Part shown: piece after piece, positions 28,794-37,228 of the stretch | How positions within the stretch are numbered: position 1 is the stretch's first letter | How the letters are laid out: every line of letters starts with the position of its first letter | Origin: Lysobacter antibioticus | GTDB taxonomy: Bacteria > Pseudomonadota > Gammaproteobacteria > Xanthomonadales > Xanthomonadaceae | NCBI RefSeq assembly: GCF_000731095.1 | Contig: NZ_JMTZ01000006.1 | Span: 1-64,000, forward strand | Direction of reading: 5' to 3' | Length of the DNA: 64,000 bases | Translations under genes and position numbers: made by a program | Notes under the pieces: model-generated | The model's database searches: none | Told to the model about the DNA's origin: nothing | Seen by the model: only the letters and a program-made list of their open reading frames with translations

Positions 28794-29540
28794 TCAATCC
28801 GGATCGACGACGAAAAAATGCACCCGCAGCCGGCCGAAGAAGTCCCGATCCGGGTCGCCTTCGTCTTGCACCTGGATGCGTTCGAAGGTTTGCTCGGCGC
28901 TGCCGTCGGCCCAGACGACCCCGGCGTTGACCTGCAGCGCCGCGCCGCCGCCCGCCTCCAGCGCGGTGCCGCGCCGGGTGTCCAGCCGCCCGGCGGGCGG
29001 CGTCGGCGGGAAGCGCCGATTGTTCCGGGTATAGACCTGCGCGGTGATCGGGTCGAGAAACTGGTGCACGTCCCAGGTGATGATGTCGCAGGTCCATAGC
29101 TGTTGCAGTGCGGCCAGGCGGTGCGAGTGGCCGAGCCGCGCGCGCATCAGATCGACGGTGATCAGATTCGCTTCGTGCTGGAACCGGCGCACGGTGACGC
29201 TACGAAAGCCCAACGCGTCGTCGCGCTGGACCGCGTAGAGGCGATCCACCACCGGCTCGGCACCGGTGGCGATGCGGAAACCGAAGCCCAGCGGCCCAGG
29301 CGATCGCGCGCGGATCTGGATCGACAGCGCCGCGCCGCGGCTCACCGCGACCAGATTCGGAAACACGCGATCGGGTGCGAGCTGCGGCAGGCGCGCGTCG
29401 GTGAACATATGCGCCTGCGCGCCACGATTGCGATGGCGGGCATCGGCATCCTCGTCGTTGAGGCCGAAGCGGACCAGCAGATCTTCGCTGTCGCGCAGCC
29501 AATCGGTGGATTGGCCTTCCAGCGCGTGGGACGCGGTCAT
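28794..29540 (-). CDS. Unknown protein of the MACPF-like cassette
   Basis: A 248-residue protein with no family I recognise and no signal peptide. It contains a beta-rich middle (ALSIQIRARSPGPLGFGFRI, then ALGFRSVTVRRFQHEANLIT) and a helical LAALQQLWTCDIITWDVHQF segment followed by DPITAQVYTRNNRRFPPTPP. The end (GRLRVHFFVVDPD) suggests a further strand. The start at 29540 lies 11 bp after the upstream small gene and its stop 46 bp before the MACPF-like gene, so the three form one transcription unit. It is probably a partner or accessory subunit; that is inferred from position only. Confidence 0.65.
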   Translation of the reverse strand: MTASHALEGQSTDWLRDSEDLLVRFGLNDEDADARHRNRGAQAHMFTDARLPQLAPDRVFPNLVAVSRGAALSIQIRARSPGPLGFGFRIATGAEPVVDRLYAVQRDDALGFRSVTVRRFQHEANLITVDLMRARLGHSHRLAALQQLWTCDIITWDVHQFLDPITAQVYTRNNRRFPPTPPAGRLDTRRGTALEAGGGAALQVNAGVVWADGSAEQTFERIQVQDEGDPDRDFFGRLRVHFFVVDPD

Positions 29541-29551
29541 GGTCGGATGCC

Positions 29552-29914
29552 TCAGATGCGATTGATCGAAAAGCTCAAGGTAGTGCCGCGCACGCTGAAG
29601 GTAGCGGTATGGCCGTTCGGCGCGTAGGCCACCGACGGGCCGTCGCGGCGCGTCCCTCCGATCGCACGCGCGCGCACGCGCACGCGTTCTCCCACGCGCA
29701 GCGCATCGCCGTGGAAGCGCATCGCGGACAGGTCGACGCTGCGGGTCAGCCCGGCCGCGAATGCGCCGCCGGCCGGGGCCTGGCTGATGGCCCGGTCGCC
29801 GTCCAGGCGCTGGATGATGAAACGCAGCACGAACGCGGCGTTGTTGGCGCAGGCGATGTGCTGCACGTGAATTTCGGGCTGGCCTGACTCTGCGGGATTT
29901 CCGGATGGGTGCAT
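29552..29914 (-). CDS. Small beta-rich protein, first gene of the MACPF-like cassette
   Basis: A 120-residue protein of alternating hydrophobic strands (VQHIACANNAAFVLRFIIQR; TATFSVRGTTLSFSINRI), consistent with a compact beta-sandwich. There is no signal peptide. The size and fold type recall aegerolysins and other small lipid- or sugar-binding partners that recruit MACPF proteins to membranes, but I see no aegerolysin motif, so that is only a hypothesis. I start at the ATG at 29914; the frame continues upstream without conserved features. Confidence 0.62.
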   Translation of the reverse strand: MHPSGNPAESGQPEIHVQHIACANNAAFVLRFIIQRLDGDRAISQAPAGGAFAAGLTRSVDLSAMRFHGDALRVGERVRVRARAIGGTRRDGPSVAYAPNGHTATFSVRGTTLSFSINRI

Positions 29915-30059
29915 GACGGGCGCCTCGTGCGCGCAAGACAGAAAGCGGAGGAGTCGATACGGGGAACGCCCTGGCGGGCCGGGCGTGAAGGCGAGCCGGT
30001 GTTTACGCCGGAGCGGGCGCGCTCGACAATGCGAACGGTTTTTGCCCGGTGGATAGGAC

Positions 30060-32042
30060 ATGCGTGGTTGGGTCGGCTTGTTGGCGGGACTGGTGCTGCT
30101 CGGCGGCAGCGGCTGCGCCGTGGTCAAGGTCAAGGAACGCGCGTTCGGCGAGGTCGCGGTCGAACGCAACGTCGACGCGCTCAGCGGCGGGCGCCTGAGC
30201 ACCGCGGCGGCGACCGCGCTGGGTTCGGCCGGCCTCGACCCCGAGCAATGCGCGCGCGAGCCCGAGCCCTGCATCGCGCAGCTGCGGCCGCTGGCGGCGG
30301 TCGAAGACTGGCTGGCGACCGCGGCGGAGTTGCAACTGCTGCGCATGAACGCCGCGCCGGCCACCGTGACCAAGGCCGCCGAGAGCGCCGGGATCGCGAA
30401 GCGGGCCGAACCGTCGGAGAGCCCGGTCGTGGCGCCGGACGTCGACAGCGACCTGCGCACGCGCGCGGCGATCGAGACCGCGCGCTATGCCTACGCCTAT
30501 TTGTTTCTGAGCCCGCGCACGCCCGAGCAGCGCGTGTTCGAGGCGCGTCAGGAGCGCGTGCTGCGTTTCTACAACCGCGCCATCGACGTCGTCGCCCAAG
30601 CCGCGTTCGAGGCCAGCCGCGGCCAGATCGGCACTACGCCCCTACAGGTCGGCGGGCTGGAACTGAGCATCGCCCTGCACGGTTATGAAGCCACCGAGCT
30701 GACCCAGCAGCCCGAAGCCTTGCTCGCGTCCGACACCCTGGGTTTCGACAACCTGCGCGCGGTGTATCGCCGCGACGGTTTCGGCACCGCCCTGGTGGCG
30801 GTGTTCCCGCGCCGTTCGCGCAGCGACCCGGATGCCGCCGACACGCCCTACCGCGACACCCGCTACCTGCCGGTCACCGCGACCCTGCGTTTCGACGGCG
30901 ACGGCGACGGCGACGGCGGGCTCGATGCCGTGCTCGCCAGCCGCACCGCGCGCATGGACGTCTACAACCCTTATCGCATCGACAGCGAGACCATCGCCGG
31001 GCGCAAGGTGCCGCTGGCGGCGAACTACTCGGCCGCCTACGGCATCTGGCTGGCGCGTTCGGAACTGGCGCGGTTGAGCCTGTCGAGCCTGCTGCGGCCG
31101 AAGCAGGCGCGCGCGTTCAAGCCGCGCATCTATCTCAACCAGCCCTACGACCCCGACAAGCGCGTGATCGTGCTGGTGCACGGCCTGGCCAGCAGCCCTG
31201 AGGCCTGGGTCAATCTCGCCAACGAACTGCTCGGCGACGAAACCCTGCGCAAGCATTACCAACTGTGGCAGGTGTTCTATCCGACCAACCTCAGCATCCT
31301 GTCCAATCGCGCCGCGATCGACTCGGCCCTGACCCAGACCTTCGCCCATTACGACCCCGAAGGCGACGATGTCGCCGGCCGCGATGCGGTGCTGGTCGGG
31401 CACAGCATGGGCGGGGTGATCTCGCGATTGCTCGTGAGCGACAGCGGCGACCGCGTCCTCGATGCGACCCTTCAGCCCTTCGACCCGGCCGCTGCGCAGC
31501 GCCTGCGCAACGAGCCGATGGTGCGCGAACTGACCGTGTTCAAGGCGATGCCGCAGTTCGAACGCGCGGTGTTCCTGGCCTCGCCGCATCGCGGCGCGGT
31601 GGTCACCGACGGCTGGCCGCTGCGGATGGTGCGCAAGCTGATCCGCTTGCCGTTCGACGTATTGCGCGAAACCGCCGAACTGGCCCAACGCAACGAAGTC
31701 GGCCAGGACGAATTGCAGAAGATCGGTTTCCGCAAGGGGCGCCCGCCGACCGGCCCCGACGACCTCAGTCCGAACTCGTTGTTCATGCGCAGCACCGAAA
31801 ACCTGCCGATCGAAGCGGGGCTGCCGTACCACACCATCGTCGGCCAGCGCGATCCCAAGCTGCCGCTGCTGCAGTCCAGCGACGGGGCGGTGCCTTACCG
31901 CAGTGCGCATCTCGATGGTGCGCTCTCGGAGAAGGTGATCCCCTCCGGTCACAGCGTGCAAGAGACCCCGCAGGCGATCCTGGAGCTGCGCCGCATCCTG
32001 CGCATCGACATGGCCGAGTATGCGAAGCGGGTGAAGCGCTGA
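30060..32042 (+). CDS. Lipoprotein alpha/beta hydrolase (lipase-like)
   Basis: A 660-residue envelope hydrolase. The N-terminus MRGWVGLLAGLVLLGGSGC ends in a lipobox with C19 as lipidation site. A long N-terminal region without a recognised domain (DPEQCAREPEPCIAQLRPLA) is followed by a C-terminal alpha/beta-hydrolase domain. That domain has the oxyanion-region HGLASSPEAW, the nucleophile elbow VGHSMGG with S449, and a late SGHSVQ that fits the catalytic histidine. Most similar in layout to triacylglycerol lipases or esterases; the substrate is unknown. It runs divergently from the MACPF-like cassette across about 145 bp, so both could share a control region. Confidence 0.88.
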   Translation: MRGWVGLLAGLVLLGGSGCAVVKVKERAFGEVAVERNVDALSGGRLSTAAATALGSAGLDPEQCAREPEPCIAQLRPLAAVEDWLATAAELQLLRMNAAPATVTKAAESAGIAKRAEPSESPVVAPDVDSDLRTRAAIETARYAYAYLFLSPRTPEQRVFEARQERVLRFYNRAIDVVAQAAFEASRGQIGTTPLQVGGLELSIALHGYEATELTQQPEALLASDTLGFDNLRAVYRRDGFGTALVAVFPRRSRSDPDAADTPYRDTRYLPVTATLRFDGDGDGDGGLDAVLASRTARMDVYNPYRIDSETIAGRKVPLAANYSAAYGIWLARSELARLSLSSLLRPKQARAFKPRIYLNQPYDPDKRVIVLVHGLASSPEAWVNLANELLGDETLRKHYQLWQVFYPTNLSILSNRAAIDSALTQTFAHYDPEGDDVAGRDAVLVGHSMGGVISRLLVSDSGDRVLDATLQPFDPAAAQRLRNEPMVRELTVFKAMPQFERAVFLASPHRGAVVTDGWPLRMVRKLIRLPFDVLRETAELAQRNEVGQDELQKIGFRKGRPPTGPDDLSPNSLFMRSTENLPIEAGLPYHTIVGQRDPKLPLLQSSDGAVPYRSAHLDGALSEKVIPSGHSVQETPQAILELRRILRIDMAEYAKRVKR

Positions 32043-32084
32043 GGCGCGGATCGCCTGGATCTGCGCTAGCGAGTAACGCCCCTT

Positions 32085-32217
32085 GTAGGAGCGGCGTAAG
32101 CCGCGACCGCGCTATCGCGGTAACGATGCCGGTCCGGTTTCGCGGGCGGGGCGCCGGGCTTCGGGATGAGGCGTGGGATCTATCGCTTCGGTCGGTCGCG
32201 GCTTACGCCGCTCCTAC
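32085..32217. repeat. Inverted pair of GTAGGAGC-type repeats
   Basis: Forward copy GTAGGAGCGGCGTAAGCCGC (32085-32107) and inverted copy GTCGCGGCTTACGCCGCTCC (32195-32217), 87 bp apart, between the convergent lipase and multicopper oxidase genes. Pairing would give a stem of 23 bp. Confidence 0.85.
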
Positions 32218-32276
32218 AGCAGACATGCGTGGATCGCGGCACGAGCGATCCGCTCGTGCCGCGATCTCGTCGTGCC

Positions 32277-34265
32277 TCAATGGTGGCCGTTGCCGATGCC
32301 GTTGCCCTTGCCGTCGGGCACCAGCATGCGCACGTTCTGCATCATGCCCATGTCCTCGTGGTCGAGGATGTGGCAGTGCAGGACGTACTCGCCGATGTAG
32401 CGTTCGTAGCGGGTACGCACGAACAACTGGTAGCCGCCCTTGACGAACAAGGTGTCTTTCCAGGTGCCTTTGGTATTGGCGTACTGCGAGTCGCCCGGAT
32501 CGCCGGTGACGCTGACGTCCTTGCCTTCCTTATTCAGAATGCGGTCCACCTGGAAGGGATTGACGTGGATGTGGAAGGGGTGACTGCCGACGGTGGAGGT
32601 CAGGCGCCATTCCTCGACATTGCCGAGCACCAGGTCGCGCCCACTCTTCGGGTCGTAGGTTTTGCCGTCGACCATGTAGTCCTCGCCTTTGATCGAGAAC
32701 TCCAGTTCCTGCTTGCCGGTGAGGTCGCCGGTGGCGATGTCCTTGTGCGGCACGAACGCCGTCAGCCGCAGACGGTCGTTGAGGTCGGCGACGACCTTGG
32801 CGCGGACGCCGTCCGGCATCAGGTACTTCGCCGAGGTGATCAGGTTCTCGGTCAGGTAGGCGCGAATGTCGGCGACCGGCGGCACCGCGGTCGCGGCGAC
32901 GTTGGCCAGGCCGAGCAATTGCCGGTTTTCGGCGGCGTTGGTGATGCTGGCGCTGGCCGGTGCGGCGCCGTCGATCACGCAGTACTGGCCGGCCTGCGGG
33001 AACACGACCAGGGCGTCGCTGCGATAGCCCGGTTGCAGGACGATTTCGCTTTTCTCGATCGCCTGGCCATGGGTCAGGCCGTCGGCGGCGACCTCGAACT
33101 GCGGTAGCAGCGGACCGGTGCAGTTCTGGGTCACCCAGCCGTCGAGCGCCGGTCCGGACAAGCCCTCGATGCTGGCGGCGCCCGCGCGCACCGCGCGCAG
33201 TTGCAGGTTGATGCTGTTGCGTACGCCGGCGTGCACCAGGCGCCAGCGTTCGATGCGGCCGGCTTTGAGTTCGTAGAAATTGGGCAGCACTTCGCCGTTG
33301 ATGCTGGTGTAGCGGCCGGAGAGTTCCCACAGGCTCTTGCCACCCGGGAACCCGAACTGGTCGTAGGCTTCGATGCCGCCGACATCGCCCGGATCGCAGC
33401 GCCAGAAGCCGTTCTCGTCGGTCTTGATCTTGCCGAGCGTCTTGCCGGGCTCGGGCCGATCGCGACAGGCGTAGGCGACCTGCTGGAACAGCAACAGACG
33501 TTCCTGGTAGGGCGTGCCGCCTTGATCGCGCAGCAGCGTGTCGAGGTCGCCGTTGCGATCGTTCGAGGGCAGGCGGTTGCCGCGTACGATCAGCGCGCCG
33601 GCCATGCCGCTGGACACCTGCAGCGCGGTCGAGCCGTGCAGGTGCGGGTGATACCAGAAGGTGCCGGCCGGGTGATCGGCGGGCAGGTTGTACTCGTATT
33701 CGAACTTCACTCCGGGACGCAGGGTCAGCAGCACGTTGTCGCTGTTGCCGGTCGGGCTGACCCACAGGCCGTGCGAGTGCAGGTTGGTCGAGTTGAAGCA
33801 ATGCGGCACGTTGATGCCGATCGGCGCGCAATCTTCTTTCGGCAGGCTGTTGTCGAGGCGCACGCGCACGGTTTCGCCCGGCGCGGTGACGATGGTCGGC
33901 GCCACGAACGGCACCTTGGGATTGGTGCCGGGGCTTTGATAGGAACGCAGCTTGACGGTGTCGAAGCGCGTATGCCCCGGGTCCCAGATCTTCGACTCGG
34001 TATACACGATGCGCAGGTCGAGCACGGCCTCATGCGTGTCCAGCGGTTGCGGGCCGCTCTTGGTCAGAAGCAGAGACGGCGTCTTGGCGTCGCCCGAGCG
34101 CAGCATGCGCGCCAAGACCGGTTCGTCGAAATTGCGCGGCGCGTTGTCCTGCGCGGCGAGGGTCAGGGGGGCAGCGGCGAGCAGGCAAGCGAGAGCGAGA
34201 GGTTGCGCTCGCGGTGTCGGCCAGCGTTGCGCATTCACAGCCGAGGTCTGGGAATTGCGGTCCAT
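32277..34265 (-). CDS. Multicopper oxidase
   Basis: A 662-residue exported copper enzyme. The signal peptide (about residues 20-38, LALACLLAAAPLTLAA) precedes three cupredoxin domains. All four copper-ligand clusters are present: NLHSHGLW, WYHPHLHG, HPFHIHVNPFQ, and HCHILDHEDMGMM, giving type 1, 2 and 3 sites with a methionine axial-ligand candidate. Such enzymes oxidise phenols, Cu(I) or Mn(II) with O2; the sequence does not tell which. The C-terminus is Gly/Asn/His-rich (GKGNGIGNGHH), a possible extra metal-binding tail. Confidence 0.93.
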   Translation of the reverse strand: MDRNSQTSAVNAQRWPTPRAQPLALACLLAAAPLTLAAQDNAPRNFDEPVLARMLRSGDAKTPSLLLTKSGPQPLDTHEAVLDLRIVYTESKIWDPGHTRFDTVKLRSYQSPGTNPKVPFVAPTIVTAPGETVRVRLDNSLPKEDCAPIGINVPHCFNSTNLHSHGLWVSPTGNSDNVLLTLRPGVKFEYEYNLPADHPAGTFWYHPHLHGSTALQVSSGMAGALIVRGNRLPSNDRNGDLDTLLRDQGGTPYQERLLLFQQVAYACRDRPEPGKTLGKIKTDENGFWRCDPGDVGGIEAYDQFGFPGGKSLWELSGRYTSINGEVLPNFYELKAGRIERWRLVHAGVRNSINLQLRAVRAGAASIEGLSGPALDGWVTQNCTGPLLPQFEVAADGLTHGQAIEKSEIVLQPGYRSDALVVFPQAGQYCVIDGAAPASASITNAAENRQLLGLANVAATAVPPVADIRAYLTENLITSAKYLMPDGVRAKVVADLNDRLRLTAFVPHKDIATGDLTGKQELEFSIKGEDYMVDGKTYDPKSGRDLVLGNVEEWRLTSTVGSHPFHIHVNPFQVDRILNKEGKDVSVTGDPGDSQYANTKGTWKDTLFVKGGYQLFVRTRYERYIGEYVLHCHILDHEDMGMMQNVRMLVPDGKGNGIGNGHH

Positions 34266-34383
34266 GCTTGGGTTCCTGGTGGCACTACGGTGAAGTGCCG
34301 GATCGGCACTGGAAGGTGTCTCGGTGGACCGCCGGCGCCTTGCGCGCCGGCGTTCTGAATCGCCGCGGTGCTGTTGCTGCTGT

Positions 34384-35844
34384 TTACAGTGCGGGGGTCG
34401 CTCGCGATGCGGTCTGTTGCTGCCCTTGCGCGGCCTGCTGGGCCGGCGCCTGGGCCTGGTTCAGGGCTTCGAGTTGGCGGAAGGATTCTTCCGCCGGCGC
34501 GGTGCGATCGGTCGCCACGCTGACGCGCGTATGGGTGGGGCTGGTGAGGTCGCCCTGGACCAGGAACGCGGTTTTGCCGACTTCCTGGGTGGCCGGATCG
34601 ACGCTCAGCACGACATGGTCCGGAGTGAGCCGGTTGCGCTTGCTCTCCAGAGTCAGGCCGGCGGCGATGCGGTCGGCGTCGCGCTCGGACACGCTGCCGC
34701 CGTGCTTGTGGAACTCGCCGTTGACCTTGTCGAGGATGCCGCGGAACAAGGCGTGGTCGGGATGCTCGGCATGGCGCGGGTCGCCTTTGCCGTGCGCATG
34801 CGGGTCGCCGCGCAGCTCGTTGAGCAGGTCCAGCGGCGAGGTGTTGATGTTGACGTGGGTATGGGTCGACTTGGTGTGGTCGAAGTGCCCGGCCCTGGGC
34901 GGCGTGCTGCTGGTGTCGAAGTAAGGCTGGCGGTTGGCGGAATTGGCGCCGAGGTCGATGCCGTTCTGCTCCATGATGTTTTCGTTGAGCTTGAGCTGGG
35001 TCAGGTTGACGTGCAGCTCGGGCTTGCCGCCGGCCGCGGTCTTGCCGTGGGCGTGTTCGAGCTGGCTGACGTAGCTGATGTAGCCGGCGCCGTAGTAGTT
35101 GGTGTAGTCCGAATTGCCGTTGTGGCCCAGGCGCGCCTGCGCCGGCGGCATGTCGAAGTAGTACTTGCCCATCGCCTTGACGTTGTCGGCGCTCATCGCC
35201 ATCGACAGGTTCGCATCGACGGTCAGGTCGGCCTTGAGCGCATAGGTGAAGTTGGGCGCGGTGCCGCCGCGGGTCATGAAGTCGCCGGCGCGGCCGGGCG
35301 AGGCGTTGTAGACGTCGGCCAGGGTCGCGGTCGGCTTGGCTTCGCGCACGCTGCCGACCAAGGCGTTCCAGCCGGCGATGTGCGCCTTGGCTTCGTTGTC
35401 GCGGTCGGCCTGGATGACCTTGCCGATGGTCGCGGTGTAGTCGTGCTTGTCGCCGACGGTCTTGGCCAGCGCGGTGGCTTCGGTGGCGAAGGTCTTGAGC
35501 GCGGTGTCGCGATCGGTGCGGTAGAAGCCGTGCTGCACTTCGTGGCCGAGCACGAAGGTCATGTTGCCGGCGTTGTAGCTGCCCGCCGGCGGCTTGGTCA
35601 GGCCGTTGATCGGCAACAGCATGGCCTGCTCTTTGCCGTTGTAGGCGCCGCCGGCATGTGCGTCGGTCAGCGGCTTGAACGATTTCAGGTGGCCCTTGGC
35701 GATGGCGTCGTCGACCTGCGCCGCCAGGGTGGGCGAATTGGCGATGGTGGTCTTGAGGTTCGCGGTGACCTCGGCGGTGACGCCGGGTTGCTTGGCGAAT
35801 TCGTCGAGCAGCTTCTGCAGCTCGGTGCTGGTCGGAGTCGGCAT
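34384..35844 (-). CDS. Putative T4SS antibacterial effector: HExxH metallopeptidase with XVIPCD
   Basis: A 486-residue protein without a signal peptide. The N-terminal half has a zinc-protease motif VLGHEVQHGF (H101, E102, H105) and, 46 residues on, NEAKAHIAGWN, whose E151 is a good third ligand. The C-terminal ~120 residues match the Xanthomonadales VirD4-interacting domain (XVIPCD): HPDHALFRGILDKV, ERDADRIAAGL, LTPDHVVLSVD, AFLVQGDLTSP, and a Gln-rich tail. XVIPCD proteins are delivered by the bacteria-killing type IV secretion system of Xanthomonas, Stenotrophomonas and Lysobacter. The gene directly follows a lipoprotein gene that should encode its immunity partner. No T4SS genes are in the window. 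Confidence 0.85.
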   Translation of the reverse strand: MPTPTSTELQKLLDEFAKQPGVTAEVTANLKTTIANSPTLAAQVDDAIAKGHLKSFKPLTDAHAGGAYNGKEQAMLLPINGLTKPPAGSYNAGNMTFVLGHEVQHGFYRTDRDTALKTFATEATALAKTVGDKHDYTATIGKVIQADRDNEAKAHIAGWNALVGSVREAKPTATLADVYNASPGRAGDFMTRGGTAPNFTYALKADLTVDANLSMAMSADNVKAMGKYYFDMPPAQARLGHNGNSDYTNYYGAGYISYVSQLEHAHGKTAAGGKPELHVNLTQLKLNENIMEQNGIDLGANSANRQPYFDTSSTPPRAGHFDHTKSTHTHVNINTSPLDLLNELRGDPHAHGKGDPRHAEHPDHALFRGILDKVNGEFHKHGGSVSERDADRIAAGLTLESKRNRLTPDHVVLSVDPATQEVGKTAFLVQGDLTSPTHTRVSVATDRTAPAEESFRQLEALNQAQAPAQQAAQGQQQTASRATPAL

Positions 35845-35859
35845 GACGGCTTCCCTGCC

Positions 35860-36480
35860 TTATTCGATGGTGATGGTCTTGACGCAGCGATGGCCGATCT
35901 TCTCCGGCGAGTCGTTGGACTCGCCCTCGATGAAGACCTGCAGCGTCAGCGTCGGGCGCTGGAAATTCCAGTGGTCGACGCGGCCGTGTTCGCCGTACGA
36001 GGCGCTGTCCTGGAATCCCATGCCCTTGAGCTCCTTGGCATAGGCGTCGAAGTCGAGGCCGCAGATCGGGGTCATCGGCGCACGCTCGTTGCCGGTGCGG
36101 GCGAAGTCGAAGATCAGCTTGTTCTTCTGCGAACCGGCCGGGCGGGTGACGTAGAGGTTGTACGACCAGTCCGGATGGATCTGGGCGCCGGCGCCGAACG
36201 AGCCGTCGCCGCTGTCGGCCTTCCGCATGGCCAGACCGGTGTGTTTCTCCAGGTGCTCGGCGGTCAGGTCGGCATTGGACGCCAGGCTGCCGATCAGCTT
36301 GAGCATGCGGCGGCTGACCTCGTCGCCGCTGAGTGGGGTGGTGCCGGTGGCGGTCATGGGGTCCTCCTTGGGTGCGTTGGTACTTGAACGGGGCGATGAG
36401 GCATGGCTGCAGGCCGACAGGGCCAGGCACATGGCCCAGGCCGTCAGCAAGCTGCGGGGGAATGCTGGATTGCGGGGCAT
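35860..36480 (-). CDS. Putative periplasmic immunity lipoprotein
   Basis: A 206-residue lipoprotein: the start at 36480 has a strong GGAGGAGG ribosome-binding site, and the signal peptide ends LALSAC with C24 as lipidation site. The mature domain has no recognised family; it is mixed alpha/beta with two conserved-looking cysteines (ICGLDFDAYAKEL and IGHRCVKTITIE). It ends 15 bp before the XVIPCD effector gene. In the Xanthomonas system effectors are encoded beside lipoprotein inhibitors that protect the producer's periplasm, so this is inferred to neutralise the downstream protease. Confidence 0.78.
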   Translation of the reverse strand: MPRNPAFPRSLLTAWAMCLALSACSHASSPRSSTNAPKEDPMTATGTTPLSGDEVSRRMLKLIGSLASNADLTAEHLEKHTGLAMRKADSGDGSFGAGAQIHPDWSYNLYVTRPAGSQKNKLIFDFARTGNERAPMTPICGLDFDAYAKELKGMGFQDSASYGEHGRVDHWNFQRPTLTLQVFIEGESNDSPEKIGHRCVKTITIE

Positions 36481-36821
36481 GGCGCCTCCTCCGTGGACGC
36501 GGGTGGCTTCCATATAGATACGGGGAGCACGCCAAATCAACGGCAGGAGCGTGGCCGACAGGACAAAGCGGTTCATGAGCGCGCGCAGCGTCACGCTATT
36601 CATGCCGCCGGGCTGCGACCGTTTGGCGCAAGCGAGTGCAGGGCTTCCCTATTCAGGTTTCTTCGGCCGCGAGAGCGTCACGCGCTTACGGTCACAGCGA
36701 TGAATCCGATGTCATCGGTAACATCCGCGCCGCGACAGGCTTTGCCGATCCGTATCGGGAATCGTTCTCAGTGCTTCAAATGAACTGGGGAGTTCTGTTT
36801 TGCAGTGCAGCGTGCAAAGGG

Positions 36822-36908
36822 GATAACGCTTCCTTCACGATCGCCCCGCATCCCGACGTGGGGGAGGGAGCAAGCCCGCAACCGGTTCTACCGGAAGCGG
36901 GCTTTTTT
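36822..36908 (+). ncRNA. Candidate small RNA upstream of glnE
   Basis: The gap 36481-37228 contains no convincing protein. A promoter-like pair TTTGCA (36799-36804), 17-bp spacer, GATAAC (36822-36827) would start an RNA near 36834. It ends at a strong intrinsic terminator (stem AAGCCCGC/GCGGGCTT at 36872-36904 with an inner CCGG/CCGG helix, then a T-run). The roughly 75-nt product would have a first hairpin CCCCGC/GTGGGG (36844-36864) whose loop carries TCCCG. I recognise no RNA family. Confidence 0.38.
36872..36908 (+). terminator. Orphan plus-strand terminator
   Basis: AAGCCCGC ... GCGGGCTT stem with nested CCGG-TTCTA-CCGG and a six-T tail. The preceding minus-strand genes cannot use it, and no plus-strand protein gene precedes it for several kilobases. 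Confidence 0.82.
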
Positions 36909-37228
36909 ATGCCCGAAGGTTTTGTGGCGGGTTCGGCGTCGTCGCGAACGCCTGCATCGGCCGATCGAGTTCGTGCGAACGGGGCCGACGAAAGCAAGGT
37001 GCGAGCGCGTTGACTGCCGCCACGCCCGGCGCCGCGCCGCACGGCCGAATGCAGGCATCGGAATCGCTGCTCGTTCGATGTGCCGGCCAGGAGCGCAGAC
37101 AGCGCGGCATCGGTCGCCGCCGCTGCGCTCCGCTTGTCTCGCTCATCACTCCTCGCTTCTCACTCCTCGTTCCTCATCCACGCCGATTCCGATTCCGATG
37201 CCGCGCAACGGCATGCCATCATCGCCGC

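Noticed and set aside
36636..37013. A 125-residue plus-strand frame across the orphan terminator upstream of glnE
   Set aside because: It runs through the terminator hairpin, has no convincing ribosome-binding site and no recognisable motif.
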